Source of the DNA: Pseudogemmobacter faecipullorum
GTDB lineage: Bacteria > Pseudomonadota > Alphaproteobacteria > Rhodobacterales > Rhodobacteraceae
DNA length: 64,000 nt
Direction of reading: 5' to 3'
Assembly (NCBI RefSeq): GCF_020539525.1
Contig: NZ_JACDXX010000008.1
Coordinates: 62,001 to 126,000, forward strand
The notes beneath the pieces are model-generated. The model ran no database searches. It had not been told where the DNA came from and was given only the letters and a program-made list of their open reading frames with translations. A program made the translations under genes and the position numbers. Positions 1-8,639 of this stretch are shown piece by piece; positions within the stretch are counted from its first letter, which is position 1; every line of letters starts with the position of its first letter.

Positions 1-2
1 AC

Positions 3-977
3 GGTTTTTTGCTGCTGATGGTGGCACTGGTAACCGGCTTTACCATCGCCGAGCCCGCATTTCTTTCGGCCCGCAGCGCCGTGTTCATTCTGCAGTCGGT
101 GGCCATTACCGGCATCCTGGCGCTTGGGGTCACCGCCACCCTGGTGGTGGGCGGCTTTGATCTGTCAATCGGTGCGGTCGCCACTTCGGCGCTGATGCTT
201 TCGGCCTATACGATGGTGATCTGGGATCTGGGCGCGGTCGAGGCGGTGGTGTTCTGCCTGGCCATGGGGGCGCTGGTCGGGCTGATCAACGGGCTGCTGA
301 TCGTGAAGATGAAGGTGCCGGATCTGCTGGCGACGCTCGGCATGATGTTCCTGCTGATGGGGCTGCAGCGCATTCCGACCGAAGGCAATTCGATCTCGAC
401 CGGCATGTCTTTGCCCGATGGCAGCAGCGCGACCGGGGTGTTTGCTCCGGGCTTTCTGATGCTGGGCCGCCACCGGCTCGATTTCATCCTCGAGGATCTG
501 ATCCCGCTTTCGGTGGTGTTTCTGCTGGTCATCGCCTTTCTGGTCTGGGGCTTTCTGGAACTGACCCGGCATGGCCGCATCATGTATGCTATCGGCTCGA
601 ACCCCAATGCCGCCGCCCTGGCCGGGATTAATGTCGCGCGTTACCGGGTGCTGGCCTATGTGATCTCGGGCACATTGGCCTCATTCGGAGGGATCCTGCT
701 CGCGGCCCGCCTCGGGCGCGGCGATGTCGCCTCGGGCAATAATCTGCTGCTTGATGCTGTCGCGGCAGCGCTGATCGGCTTTGCCGTGTTGGGTGCCGCC
801 AGACCCAATGCCTTTGGCACCGCCATAGGCGCGCTTTTCGTTGGCATCCTGCTCCAGGGGCTGACCATGCTGAATGCCCCCTATTACACCCAGGATTTCA
901 TCAAAGGCTTTGTGCTGGTGGTGGCCCTGGTCTTTACCTTTGCGCTCTCCGGTCGGGGGGGGCGGGCGCTACACTGA
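3..977 (+). CDS. Sugar ABC transporter permease, RbsC family (5' end outside window)
   Basis: This is the inner-membrane permease of a ribose/xylose/galactose-type (BPD_transp_2) ABC importer. The translation is almost wholly hydrophobic with about eight to ten membrane spans. It carries the family's 'GLINGLLIVKMKVPDLLATLG' type stretch near the middle of the first half and the cytoplasmic 'AIGSNPNAAALAGI' loop that contacts the ATPase. A TTG at 9 could start it, but the frame is open to the window edge and family members are usually a little longer, so the true start is probably upstream. It is followed 33 bp later by the matching binding protein. The ATPase must lie upstream of the window. 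The substrate is not visible from sequence; neighbours suggest a pentose or branched sugar. Confidence 0.9.
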   Translation, partial: GFLLLMVALVTGFTIAEPAFLSARSAVFILQSVAITGILALGVTATLVVGGFDLSIGAVATSALMLSAYTMVIWDLGAVEAVVFCLAMGALVGLINGLLIVKMKVPDLLATLGMMFLLMGLQRIPTEGNSISTGMSLPDGSSATGVFAPGFLMLGRHRLDFILEDLIPLSVVFLLVIAFLVWGFLELTRHGRIMYAIGSNPNAAALAGINVARYRVLAYVISGTLASFGGILLAARLGRGDVASGNNLLLDAVAAALIGFAVLGAARPNAFGTAIGALFVGILLQGLTMLNAPYYTQDFIKGFVLVVALVFTFALSGRGGRALH

Positions 978-1009
978 AACAGAAAGACAATAAATTCAGG
1001 GAGGATACC

Positions 1010-2047
1010 ATGATTTCCAGACGGACATTCACCGGACTTCTGACCTCGGTCGCGCTGTTGCCGGGCATTGCTCTGGCCGAAGGCGCGCCCGCTCCTTTCG
1101 ATACTCCCGGCGATGTGAAAATCGCCCTCGTGCGCTATCTCTCGACCGGCGATTTCTTCCAGGCCTATCTCTCGGGCGTCGAGAAACAATCTGCCGCGCT
1201 GGGGGTAAACCTGCAGGTGTTTGACTCGCGCCAGGATGCGGCGCTGCAGGCCGATATGGTCGATCAGGCCATTGCGCTTGGGGTCGATGGCATCATCATC
1301 CAGCACGGCTTGACCGAGTCGATGAAAGAGGCCGCGCAGCGCGCCGTCGATGCCGGGATCAAGGTGGTGGCCTTTGACGTGAATGTCGAAAACACCGCCA
1401 TCCCCCAGGTCGAGCAATCCGACCGCGATCTGGCCCGTCTTGCGCTGGAACAGGCGATCAGAGACCAGGGCGAGACCTGGACGGCGGGCTATGTCTATGT
1501 GCCGGGCATCGCGCCGCTCGACCGCCGCGACGAGACCTGGAAAGAGTTTAAGGCGAAATATCCCGGCATCACCGAAAAGGCGATGTTTGGCACGATGGAC
1601 AATCCGATTGCCAATTCGGTCGCCAATCAGGCCCGCGCGGTGCTGACCGCCAACCCCGATATCCAGGTGATCTTCGCCCCCTATGATGAATTTGCCAAAG
1701 GCGCGAAAATCGCCGTGGATGAGGCCGGCATGTCGGGCGATGTGGCGATCTATTCCGCCGATATCTCGACCGCCGATATCGCACTGATGCGCGAGGAGGG
1801 TTCGGGCTGGAAAGCCACCGCCGCGACCAATCCGGCGGTGGTGGGTGAGGTCTCGGTGCGCACCCTCGCCCGGCTGCTGGCCGGTGAGGAGGTCGGTGCC
1901 CAGGTCATTGTACCGCCGACCCTGATCACGCAAGGCGAACTCAATGATCTCAACATCTCAAATATGGAAGAGCTGGGCGCGAAAATGCCTGCCTTTGTCC
2001 ATGCCGAGGTTTCGGTCAGCCCCTGGATGAAACTGCCCGAACGTTAA
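1010..2047 (+). CDS. Periplasmic sugar-binding protein of ABC transporter
   Basis: Type I periplasmic binding protein (Peripla_BP_4 class, RbsB/XylF-like), 345 residues, which delivers the sugar to the permease just upstream. The N-terminus has a twin-arginine-like export signal ('SRRTFTG', hydrophobic run, cleavage near 'ALAEG'). The mature part starts with the typical 'KIALVRYLSTGDFFQAYLSGVEKQ' style first strand-helix and contains 'DQAIALGVDGIIIQHG', the classic second-strand motif. The ATG is preceded by a strong ribosome site (AGGGAGGA, 5 nt spacing). A GC-rich hairpin follows the stop codon. The position before a transketolase and a RuBisCO-like protein suggests a pentose-like ligand; this is inference. 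Confidence 0.9.
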   Translation: MISRRTFTGLLTSVALLPGIALAEGAPAPFDTPGDVKIALVRYLSTGDFFQAYLSGVEKQSAALGVNLQVFDSRQDAALQADMVDQAIALGVDGIIIQHGLTESMKEAAQRAVDAGIKVVAFDVNVENTAIPQVEQSDRDLARLALEQAIRDQGETWTAGYVYVPGIAPLDRRDETWKEFKAKYPGITEKAMFGTMDNPIANSVANQARAVLTANPDIQVIFAPYDEFAKGAKIAVDEAGMSGDVAIYSADISTADIALMREEGSGWKATAATNPAVVGEVSVRTLARLLAGEEVGAQVIVPPTLITQGELNDLNISNMEELGAKMPAFVHAEVSVSPWMKLPER

Positions 2048-2056
2048 CATCTGCCG

Positions 2057-2076
2057 GGGGGCGGTCACCCGCCCCC
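2057..2076 (+). promoter_or_regulatory. Intercistronic hairpin after binding-protein gene
   Basis: Perfect 8-bp stem GGGGGCGG / CCGCCCCC with a TCAC loop, starting 10 nt after the binding-protein stop and 14 nt before the GTG of the transketolase gene. No T-run follows, so it looks like an mRNA-stabilising or partial-attenuation hairpin rather than a full terminator. Such elements commonly keep binding-protein mRNA in excess of downstream genes. Confidence 0.55.
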
Positions 2077-2089
2077 TGCCCCTTCTGCA

Positions 2090-3034
2090 GTGAGGCCCGT
2101 TTTGCGCAATTCCCGCCCGACCGAAGAGATCGCCCATGGCATCCGCTGCCGTGTCTTTGAACATACGATGCGCAATAATGGCGGCTATCTGAGCCAGGCC
2201 TGTTCCGCCGCCGAGCAGCTGGCGTTTTTGTATAATGAGGCGCTGAACCTTGGCCCCTCGACCATGCCGATGATCCCGCCGCCCTTTACCGGCGTGCCCT
2301 CGGCCACGCATACCGGCTACCGCACCGGCGCGGGCTATAATGGCCCCTTTGACGCGGTCCATGACCGGTTGTTCATCGCGCCCGCTCATTATGCCCTCGT
2401 CGCCTATGCCTGCCTGATCGAGGTTGGCCGCATGGCGCCGGAGGGGCTGGAGATGTTCAACCAGGACGGATCCTCGGTCGAGATGATCGGGGCCGAGCAT
2501 TCGCCGGGGATGGAGGTGCATAACGGCACGCTCGGGATCGGGCTTTCAACCGGCGCGGGCCTGGCCTGGGGGCGCAAGCGCAAGGGCGAGAGCGGTGAGG
2601 TCTGTGTTTATATGTCAGACGGCGAGGTCCAGGAGGGCCAGACCTGGGAGGCGGTTCAGGCGGCAGCGCATCACGGCATCGATAACCTCTGGGCGCTGAT
2701 GGATGTGAACCGTCAGCAATGCGACGGCGCGATGGATTCAGTGATGACCGTGGGCGATATTGCCAGCAAATTCCGCAATTTCGGCGCTGTGGTGGCCGAG
2801 GTCGATGCCCATGACCTGAATGCGCTGCGCCAGGCGAAGGCAACCCCGCATGAGGGGCAGCCGCTGATCATTCTGGCCCATTCCAGCCCGGTGAAGGGCA
2901 TGGAATTTCTGATGAAACGCTTCCCGCGGCTGCATTACGTTCGCTTTAAATCCGAAGAAGAGCGGGCGGAAATGAATATCGCTATCGCGGCAGAGCTGGG
3001 GATCGTCCCGGTCGATCTGGGGAAGGGTCACTGA
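2090..3034 (+). CDS. Transketolase, N-terminal (TPP-binding) subunit
   Basis: First half of a split transketolase, 314 residues (about half of a full-length enzyme). The thiamine diphosphate/metal motif is visible at about 176-213 ('SDGEVQEGQTWEAVQ' through 'DVNRQQCDG'), preceded by the conserved 'GTLGIGLSTGAGLAWG' at about 146-161. It should pair with the next gene to move two- or three-carbon ketol units between sugar phosphates. The start is GTG at 2090. Split transketolases of this sort occur in dedicated sugar pathways, for example the apulose-4-phosphate transketolase pair AptA/AptB, but ordinary transketolase pairs look alike. The RuBisCO-like gene downstream favours a specialised pathway. 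Substrate unknown. Confidence 0.88.
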   Translation: MRPVLRNSRPTEEIAHGIRCRVFEHTMRNNGGYLSQACSAAEQLAFLYNEALNLGPSTMPMIPPPFTGVPSATHTGYRTGAGYNGPFDAVHDRLFIAPAHYALVAYACLIEVGRMAPEGLEMFNQDGSSVEMIGAEHSPGMEVHNGTLGIGLSTGAGLAWGRKRKGESGEVCVYMSDGEVQEGQTWEAVQAAAHHGIDNLWALMDVNRQQCDGAMDSVMTVGDIASKFRNFGAVVAEVDAHDLNALRQAKATPHEGQPLIILAHSSPVKGMEFLMKRFPRLHYVRFKSEEERAEMNIAIAAELGIVPVDLGKGH

Positions 3035-3035
3035 A

Positions 3036-4037
3036 ATGGAAATGGTCAACCGCCCCTATGCCAGCGCCTTTGAGGCCTATGCGGTGCAGCACCCCGAGGT
3101 GCTCTGCCTTTCGGCCGATCTGACCTCGAGCTGCGAGATTGACGGCTTTCGCGACCGCCACCCGGATCAGTTCCTGTCGCTGGGCATGGCCGAGCAGAAT
3201 ATGCTGTCTTTTGCTGGCGGCCTCGGCCTTGCCGGCTTCCGCCCCTTCCTGCATTCTTTCGGTGTCTTTCTGTACCGGCGCCCCTATGACCAGCTGATCG
3301 CCTCTATCGCCTATCCGCGCCGCCGGGTCCGGCTGATGGGCTTTCTACCCGGCGTGACCACCCCGGGCGGCATGACGCATCAGGCCATCGAAGACATCTC
3401 GGTGATGCGCAGCATCCCGAATATGACGGTGCTGGAGGCAGGCGATGCAACCGAGGTCGAAAGCATCATCGCCGCTGCTGACAGTGTCGACGGTCCGGTC
3501 TATTGCCGCATTCTGCGTGGCGCGGTGCCGCGTCTCTTCGACAGCCCGCTTGTAATTGGCAAAATGCGGGTGCTGGCCGGGGGCAGCGATGTGCTGATCG
3601 TGACCTCAGGCATCACCACCGAAGAGGCGATCCGGGCGCGCGCGGCGCTGGAGCGTGCCGGGGTCTCGGTCCGGCATCTGCATCTGAACACGCTCAAACC
3701 CTTTGATGCGGCGGCGATCCTGGACCATGCCAGCGCGGTCAGCCATGGCGTCATCACGCTGGAAAACCACCTCGTCACCGGCGGTATCGGCTCGATGGTG
3801 GCCGAGGCGCTGGCCGAAGCCGGGCTGGCCCGGCGGCTGATCCGGCTGGGGCTGCAGGACACCTATGCCCATGGCGGCTCGCGCCCCTATCTGATGCGCC
3901 ATTACGGCATGGATGCGCTGAGCCTGGTGCGCGCGGTCGAGCGGCTGACCGGGGAGACGACCGGCATTGATGAGACCGCGCTGGAGGCGGTGCGGGTTGA
4001 GGCGGTGCATTCCGCGCTCAAGGCCGAGGCGCTCTGA
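3036..4037 (+). CDS. Transketolase, C-terminal (pyrimidine-binding) subunit
   Basis: Second half of the split transketolase, 333 residues. It has the pyrimidine-binding domain followed by the C-terminal transketolase domain. Visible family signatures are 'FLSLGMAEQNMLSFAGGLGLAG' (contains the catalytic Glu that activates thiamine diphosphate) and, in the C-terminal domain, 'VITLENHLVTGGIGSMVAEALAEAG'. The ATG lies 1 nt after the stop of the first subunit and its ribosome site is inside that gene, so the two are translationally coupled. Its TGA stop shares a base with the ATG of the RuBisCO-like gene (TGATG), tying all three into one operon. Confidence 0.9.
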   Translation: MEMVNRPYASAFEAYAVQHPEVLCLSADLTSSCEIDGFRDRHPDQFLSLGMAEQNMLSFAGGLGLAGFRPFLHSFGVFLYRRPYDQLIASIAYPRRRVRLMGFLPGVTTPGGMTHQAIEDISVMRSIPNMTVLEAGDATEVESIIAAADSVDGPVYCRILRGAVPRLFDSPLVIGKMRVLAGGSDVLIVTSGITTEEAIRARAALERAGVSVRHLHLNTLKPFDAAAILDHASAVSHGVITLENHLVTGGIGSMVAEALAEAGLARRLIRLGLQDTYAHGGSRPYLMRHYGMDALSLVRAVERLTGETTGIDETALEAVRVEAVHSALKAEAL

Positions 4038-5164
4038 TGCGCTTTACCGTCAGCTACCGTATCCGCGCCAGCGACCGGGCCGGGGCCATGGCCCGGGCGG
4101 AGGGGATCGCGCTTGAGCAGACCGTTGAAGTGCCGCGCGCCGTGGTGCCGCCGGGCTATATCGAGGATGAAATCCTCGGCCGGGTTGAGGAGCTGGGCCA
4201 GCTGGCCGATGGAATCTGGCAGGCGCAGATCTCCTATTCGCCCGATACGGTCGGCGAGGAGATCACCCAGTTTTTCAATGTGATTTTCGGCAATTCCTCG
4301 CTCCAGCAGGGCATCCGCGTCACCGCCATCGATCCCGGGGCCGAGATGCTGCGGCGGTTTCCCGGGCCAGGCTTTGGCATAAAGGGCCTGCGGCAGCGGG
4401 TCGGGCGGCAGAAGGGCGCGATGATTGCCCCGGTGCTCAAGCCAATGGGTCAGTCTGCTGCGGCCCTGGCAGCGCTTGCCGCCGGATGCATTCGGGGCGG
4501 CGCAGATATCATCAAGGAGGATCACGGCCTTGCCTCGCAGCCCGCCGCCCCGTTTGAGGCCAGGGTCGAGGCGATCGCCGCTGCCGTGGCAAAGGCCAAT
4601 GCCGAGACCGGGTGCAACGCGATCTATATTCCCAATCTCTCTGGTCCGGCCGATCAGATCGAGGCCAGGCTGCGCTTTCTCAAAGCGGTCGGTGCGGGCG
4701 GCGTGCTGATCATGCCGGGGCTGCTGGGCTTTGGCCTCGTGGACCGCATCGCCCGCGACCGCGCGCTCGATCTGCCGGTGATGACCCATCCGGCCTTTCT
4801 CGGCCCCTATGTTCTGGCGCCGGATACCGGCATTGATCATGCGGTGCTCTTTGGCACGATGCAGCGCCTCGCCGGGGCCGATATCTCGGTTTTCCCCAAT
4901 CTGGGCGGCCGTTTCGGCTTTTCAGCCGAAGAATGCCGCGCCATTGCCCGGGGCTGTCGCAGCCCTGGCGGCCCGGGAAGGCCGATGCTGCCCAGCCCTG
5001 GCGGCGGCATGTCACTGGACCGCGCCGGGGATATGATACGCATGTATGGCGAGGATCTGGTCTGTCTCTTGGGTGGCAGCCTGCTGGCTGATCCTGCGAA
5101 TATCCATCTCGCCGTCGCCGCGATGCGCCAGGCGGTGGATGCTGCCGGGGCCAGCCCGAACTGA
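4037..5164 (+). CDS. RuBisCO-like protein (RLP), probable sugar-acid phosphate enzyme
   Basis: A 375-residue protein of the RuBisCO large-chain superfamily, shorter than true RuBisCO (about 470). Aligned by eye, the catalytic-base lysine is kept as K135 in 'APVLKPMG'. The lysine that is carbamylated in RuBisCO corresponds to K160 in 'IIKEDHG', where D162 is kept but the next metal ligand is His163 instead of Glu. H251 fits the active-site His. The loop-6 lysine is missing ('NLGGR', 289-292). 'PGGG' (321-324) and 'LLGG' (344-347) match the phosphate-binding glycines. The KxDH pattern and the sugar ABC/transketolase context fit RLPs that act on 3-oxo-isoapionate-4-phosphate (decarboxylase or transcarboxylase/hydrolase) in apiose catabolism. 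Exact activity is inference. It does not look like a CO2-fixing enzyme. Confidence 0.88.
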   Translation: MRFTVSYRIRASDRAGAMARAEGIALEQTVEVPRAVVPPGYIEDEILGRVEELGQLADGIWQAQISYSPDTVGEEITQFFNVIFGNSSLQQGIRVTAIDPGAEMLRRFPGPGFGIKGLRQRVGRQKGAMIAPVLKPMGQSAAALAALAAGCIRGGADIIKEDHGLASQPAAPFEARVEAIAAAVAKANAETGCNAIYIPNLSGPADQIEARLRFLKAVGAGGVLIMPGLLGFGLVDRIARDRALDLPVMTHPAFLGPYVLAPDTGIDHAVLFGTMQRLAGADISVFPNLGGRFGFSAEECRAIARGCRSPGGPGRPMLPSPGGGMSLDRAGDMIRMYGEDLVCLLGGSLLADPANIHLAVAAMRQAVDAAGASPN

Positions 5165-5182
5165 GGCCAGCCCCGGCTGAGA

Positions 5183-6382
5183 TCAGACGCGCGACACCGC
5201 CTTATCGCTGGCGAGGCCCGGGCTTTGCAGCCACAGAGCGATGGCAAAGCCCGCACCCCCCCCGACCAGCTTGCCCAGCAGCAAAGGCAGGATAAGCGTT
5301 GGCTGGAAATTCGCCGAAAACGCCAGGTGATCGCCGAACATGAAGGCACCGCAGACCGCGAAGGAAATCACCAGCACCTTGTCACGCGGCGGCATGTCTT
5401 TGACCAGGCGGAACATGGCGAGGATATTCGCCGCCGCCGCCAGCAGCCCCGCCGTTCCTGCCGCCGAGAGCCCGAGCCTCTTGCCCAGCCATTGCATCGG
5501 CGCCTGAAGAAAGCGGTTCATCAGCCAGACCATGGGGAAGGCCCCGGCCAGCATGATGCCGATATAGCCCGCCACTTCCAGGGCGCGGAACTGATCCCCG
5601 GCATCGGCGATGATCGGGGCAAAACCCCAGGAGCCGAAGAGGGCCGAGAAAAAGCCGGTGAAATATTCAACGATGGAAAACACCAGCACCAGGGTGATCG
5701 CGGCATAAAGGATCCGGCCAAAGGCCAGAAAGCCGCGGATCATCAGCGCCGGGAACAGCTTCAGACAGGTGGCCAGCACAAGGCAGAACACGATCAGTGG
5801 CGCGATATTGCGCAAAACCCCTGCCACATTCAGCGCCAGGGCCCGGCTCGCCTCGCCGCTGGCATCAATGCCGGGCCGGATCGCCACATCCATTACCCCC
5901 ATGGCAAGGCAGGAGACCAGCACCCCGATCGGGATCGACAGGAGGCCGCACATAATGCCGACCGCCATATACTGGTGATCCTCTTTCTCCAGCATCGCCA
6001 GACCAACCGGGATCGAGAAGATGATCGTCGCCCCGGCCATAAAGCCGGTGATCGTGGCCAGCATCCAGCCCTCGGGCGAGAGCGCCAGCTCTTTTGCCAG
6101 CTGATAGCCACCCATATCCGCCGCGATCACCGAGGTTGCGGCCAGTGCCGGATCCGCGCCCACCGCCAGGAAAACCGGCCCGAGCACCGTGCTGATAAAG
6201 GCCGAAAGATAGGGAATGGCCGCCATGATCCCGGCCACCGGGATGAAGATCGGGCCAATGGAATGCAGCCCGGCGGTAAATTCCTTGCCAAGCGGGCTTT
6301 CGGGATCACGGATCGAGGCAAAGGCCCCGATCACGGCGCAGATCATGATAATATAGATAACGACTGTACCGATATAGGCCAA
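5183..6382 (-). CDS. EutH-family inner-membrane permease
   Basis: A 399-residue polytopic membrane protein with about ten spans. It matches the EutH family along its length: 'AADMGGYQLAKELA', 'ATIIFSIPVGLAMLEKEDHQYMAVGIMCGLLSIPIG' split across one loop, 'FPMVWLMNRF', and 'AVCGAFMFGDHLAFSANF' near the C-terminus. EutH is the ethanolamine permease of enterobacteria. Start is TTG at 6382 with a good GGAGG site 7 nt upstream; no ATG fits better. No ethanolamine ammonia-lyase or microcompartment genes are nearby. It is instead last in an operon with a lactone-oxidase-type flavoprotein and an SDR, so its substrate may be a small polyol or amino alcohol other than ethanolamine. Confidence 0.85.
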   Translation of the reverse strand: MAYIGTVVIYIIMICAVIGAFASIRDPESPLGKEFTAGLHSIGPIFIPVAGIMAAIPYLSAFISTVLGPVFLAVGADPALAATSVIAADMGGYQLAKELALSPEGWMLATITGFMAGATIIFSIPVGLAMLEKEDHQYMAVGIMCGLLSIPIGVLVSCLAMGVMDVAIRPGIDASGEASRALALNVAGVLRNIAPLIVFCLVLATCLKLFPALMIRGFLAFGRILYAAITLVLVFSIVEYFTGFFSALFGSWGFAPIIADAGDQFRALEVAGYIGIMLAGAFPMVWLMNRFLQAPMQWLGKRLGLSAAGTAGLLAAAANILAMFRLVKDMPPRDKVLVISFAVCGAFMFGDHLAFSANFQPTLILPLLLGKLVGGGAGFAIALWLQSPGLASDKAVSRV

Positions 6383-6446
6383 AGTCTTTCCTCCCTTGAG
6401 GGCCGGTCAGGGATCTTGCGCCCCCGTCCCGGCGGGTTTCTGCGGT

Positions 6447-7718
6447 TCAGCGGAACAGCTGCGAGAGATGGTCGTTCAGATAAAAACCGTCTGGATCAAG
6501 CTTGCGGCGCAAGGCGCGGAACTCTCCGGCCTTCGGATAGATCGAGCTCACATCCTCGCCGGTCAGGAAATGCATTTTGCCCCAGTGCGGGCGCGCGCCA
6601 TAGCTGCGCAGGATCTTATCGACCGCGCGCAGATAGTCCCAGTAATCCACCCCCGGCTGGCCCGAGACCGAAATCGTCACGCTGTCCTGGCGGTAGAAGG
6701 GCGACATCCAGGCCTCATCCCCGGCGGTGAACCGATATTCGATCGGGAATTTCGCCTCGGGGAAATCCTCGAGCATGATCTTACGCACCGCCCGGACAGC
6801 TTCTTTACCGGACTGAACCGGCACCGCATATTCCAGCTCGTGAAAATTCGCTACATATTCAATCGGATAGACATCTGAAGAATAGGCCGCCTTTTCAAAT
6901 TCACGCTCAAATGGTGCCTCGGTGGTGATATCCATCACCTTCATCTCACAGACATCGGCTGTGCGGCCGGTCTTTGAGGTGGCCGAAGTATCGGGCAGGC
7001 AATAGAGATGCCGGCTCTCCTCATAGGGGCACCAGAAGAAGCTGAAATGGCGGTGTTTTTCGGCCAGCTCGTCATGCATCTCCATCGCGCTTTCGAAATC
7101 CTCGCGCCAGAGACGTTCTTTCAGACGGTAGCTGTCGGTCAGCTGCAAGGTCATTTCCGAAATCGCGCCCAGCGTGCCGAGCGAAACCCGGCTCGCCAGC
7201 AAAAGATCCGGCGTGGTTTCATCGACGGTGATCACCGAGCCATCGGGCTGCACCAGCCGCATGCCGACGATGCAATCTGCCAGCAGCGGCAGTTTCGCCC
7301 CGGTGCCATGGGTGCCGGTGGAAAACGCCCCGGCAATCGCCTGGCTGTCGATATCGCCCTGGTTGAGCATCGAAAGCCCCTCGGCTTTGAGCACTTTCAC
7401 CAGCTCATTGATCGTGGTCCCAGCCGAGGCCGTCACCCGGCGTTTTTCGCGGTCGATGCTTTTGACGCCCCGCATATTGGCGAGCGTCAGATGCAGACCA
7501 TTGGTCAGCGCCACCGGGGTAAAAGAATGGCCCGAGCCCGCGACCCGGACATTCATCCCCTTGCCGGTCGCTCCGGCGATCAGGCTGCACAGCTCATCCT
7601 CGCTCGCGGGGGCGGCGCGCGCGGCGCGGATGCAGGTCTGATTGCCAACCCAGTTGCGCCAATGCGCGTGATCCAGCCCGAAATCGTTTACCGTCATACC
7701 ATGCGATGAGGTATTCAT
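6447..7718 (-). CDS. FAD-dependent oxidase, L-gulono/D-arabinono-1,4-lactone oxidase family
   Basis: A 423-residue member of the vanillyl-alcohol-oxidase-type flavoproteins. The FAD domain has 'VAGSGHSFTPVALTNG' (60-75), where H64 is the position that binds FAD covalently in aldonolactone oxidases, and 'GAFSTGTHGTGAKL' further on. The C-terminal 'HWGK' (378-381) is the signature of the ALO/alditol-oxidase substrate domain. It probably oxidises a sugar lactone or alditol with O2 or another acceptor. There is no export signal. It sits between an SDR and the EutH-type permease in one operon, with a good ribosome site (AGGGAG). Substrate cannot be read from sequence. Confidence 0.88.
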   Translation of the reverse strand: MNTSSHGMTVNDFGLDHAHWRNWVGNQTCIRAARAAPASEDELCSLIAGATGKGMNVRVAGSGHSFTPVALTNGLHLTLANMRGVKSIDREKRRVTASAGTTINELVKVLKAEGLSMLNQGDIDSQAIAGAFSTGTHGTGAKLPLLADCIVGMRLVQPDGSVITVDETTPDLLLASRVSLGTLGAISEMTLQLTDSYRLKERLWREDFESAMEMHDELAEKHRHFSFFWCPYEESRHLYCLPDTSATSKTGRTADVCEMKVMDITTEAPFEREFEKAAYSSDVYPIEYVANFHELEYAVPVQSGKEAVRAVRKIMLEDFPEAKFPIEYRFTAGDEAWMSPFYRQDSVTISVSGQPGVDYWDYLRAVDKILRSYGARPHWGKMHFLTGEDVSSIYPKAGEFRALRRKLDPDGFYLNDHLSQLFR

Positions 7719-7779
7719 GGAAAACTCCCTGTTGGTTTATCGTTTTTTTGACAGAGGGTCTCAGCCCGGTTCCCGGGGC

Positions 7780-8547
7780 TCAGACCGCAGTATAGCCATT
7801 GTCGGCAAAGAGATGGGTGCCGTTGACGAAAGAGGCCTCATCGCTGGCAAGGAACAAAGCCGCCGAGGCCACCTCATCGGGGCGACACAGCCTGCCCTGG
7901 GCCGTAGCGATCATGCTTTCCGAAACATCGACGCCCTGCCTGCCAAGCAGCTCAATCTCGCGCAGCCCATGGGCGGTGGCGATAAAGCCGGGGCAGATCG
8001 CATTTGAGCGGATACCGCGATCCCGGAACTCGACCGCAATGGCGCGGGCGAACATATGGCAGGCGCCTTTTGAGGTGCAGTAGAGCACCTCCATCGGCGT
8101 GCCGACCACGCCCGAGATCGAAGAGGTGCAGATCACCGATCCGCCACCGGCGGCAATCATCCCTGGCAGCACCGCTTTGGTCACCAGAAACATGCTTTTC
8201 ACATTGACCGCCATGATGCGGTCCCACTCCGCCTCGCTGGTCTCGAGAAAGGGCAGAGCCGACAGAATGCCTGCATGGTTCATCAGCACAGTGATCGGCC
8301 CGAATTCTGCCCCGACGCTCTGCACCGCTGCGCTGACCTGGCTGCTCACCGAGACATCGGCGGCGACGAAGATTGCCTCCAGCCCCTCATCGCGCAGACT
8401 TTGCGCCAGCTCTTCGCCCCGGCTGCCCGGCAGATCAAGAATACCGACCCTGGCCCCTTCGCGCGCAAAGCGTTCCGAGGCCGCGAGGCCGCAGCCGCCG
8501 GCCCCGCCGGTGATCAGCGCGGTCTTTCCCTGCAATCGTCCTGTCAC
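7780..8547 (-). CDS. Short-chain dehydrogenase/reductase (SDR)
   Basis: Classical NAD(P)-dependent SDR of 255 residues. The nucleotide motif 'TGGAGGCG' is near residue 13, 'MNHAG' follows at the usual place (Asn-Ala-Gly with His in the second position), the catalytic Ser lies in 'ICTSSISG', and the YxxxK pair is 'YCTSKGA'. The frame is open further upstream, but the GTG at 8547 has a strong GGAGGG site just before it and starts the fold properly, so I chose it. It is first in the operon with the flavoprotein and the EutH-type permease. It probably oxidises a hydroxyl group of the same substrate. Confidence 0.88.
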   Translation of the reverse strand: MTGRLQGKTALITGGAGGCGLAASERFAREGARVGILDLPGSRGEELAQSLRDEGLEAIFVAADVSVSSQVSAAVQSVGAEFGPITVLMNHAGILSALPFLETSEAEWDRIMAVNVKSMFLVTKAVLPGMIAAGGGSVICTSSISGVVGTPMEVLYCTSKGACHMFARAIAVEFRDRGIRSNAICPGFIATAHGLREIELLGRQGVDVSESMIATAQGRLCRPDEVASAALFLASDEASFVNGTHLFADNGYTAV

Positions 8548-8639
8548 ATCACCCTCCCTGCCGAGGCTTGCATGCCCGGCCGTTTTTCGCATCAATGGCA
8601 GGCGACACGGATCCCTTCCGCTGTGCTCTCCTCCACCGG

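Noticed and set aside
4037-5164. True RuBisCO for carbon fixation
   Set aside because: Too short, lacks the loop-6 lysine, has a changed metal triad, and sits in a sugar-catabolic operon without phosphoribulokinase.
5183-6382. Part of an ethanolamine-utilisation (eut) operon or microcompartment
   Set aside because: No ammonia-lyase, shell protein or eut regulator is present in the window.
5225-6730. Long plus-strand open frame opposite the EutH-type and flavoprotein genes
   Set aside because: Highly charged, Gln/His/Arg-rich translation typical of antisense frames in high-GC DNA; no ribosome site and it crosses two real genes.
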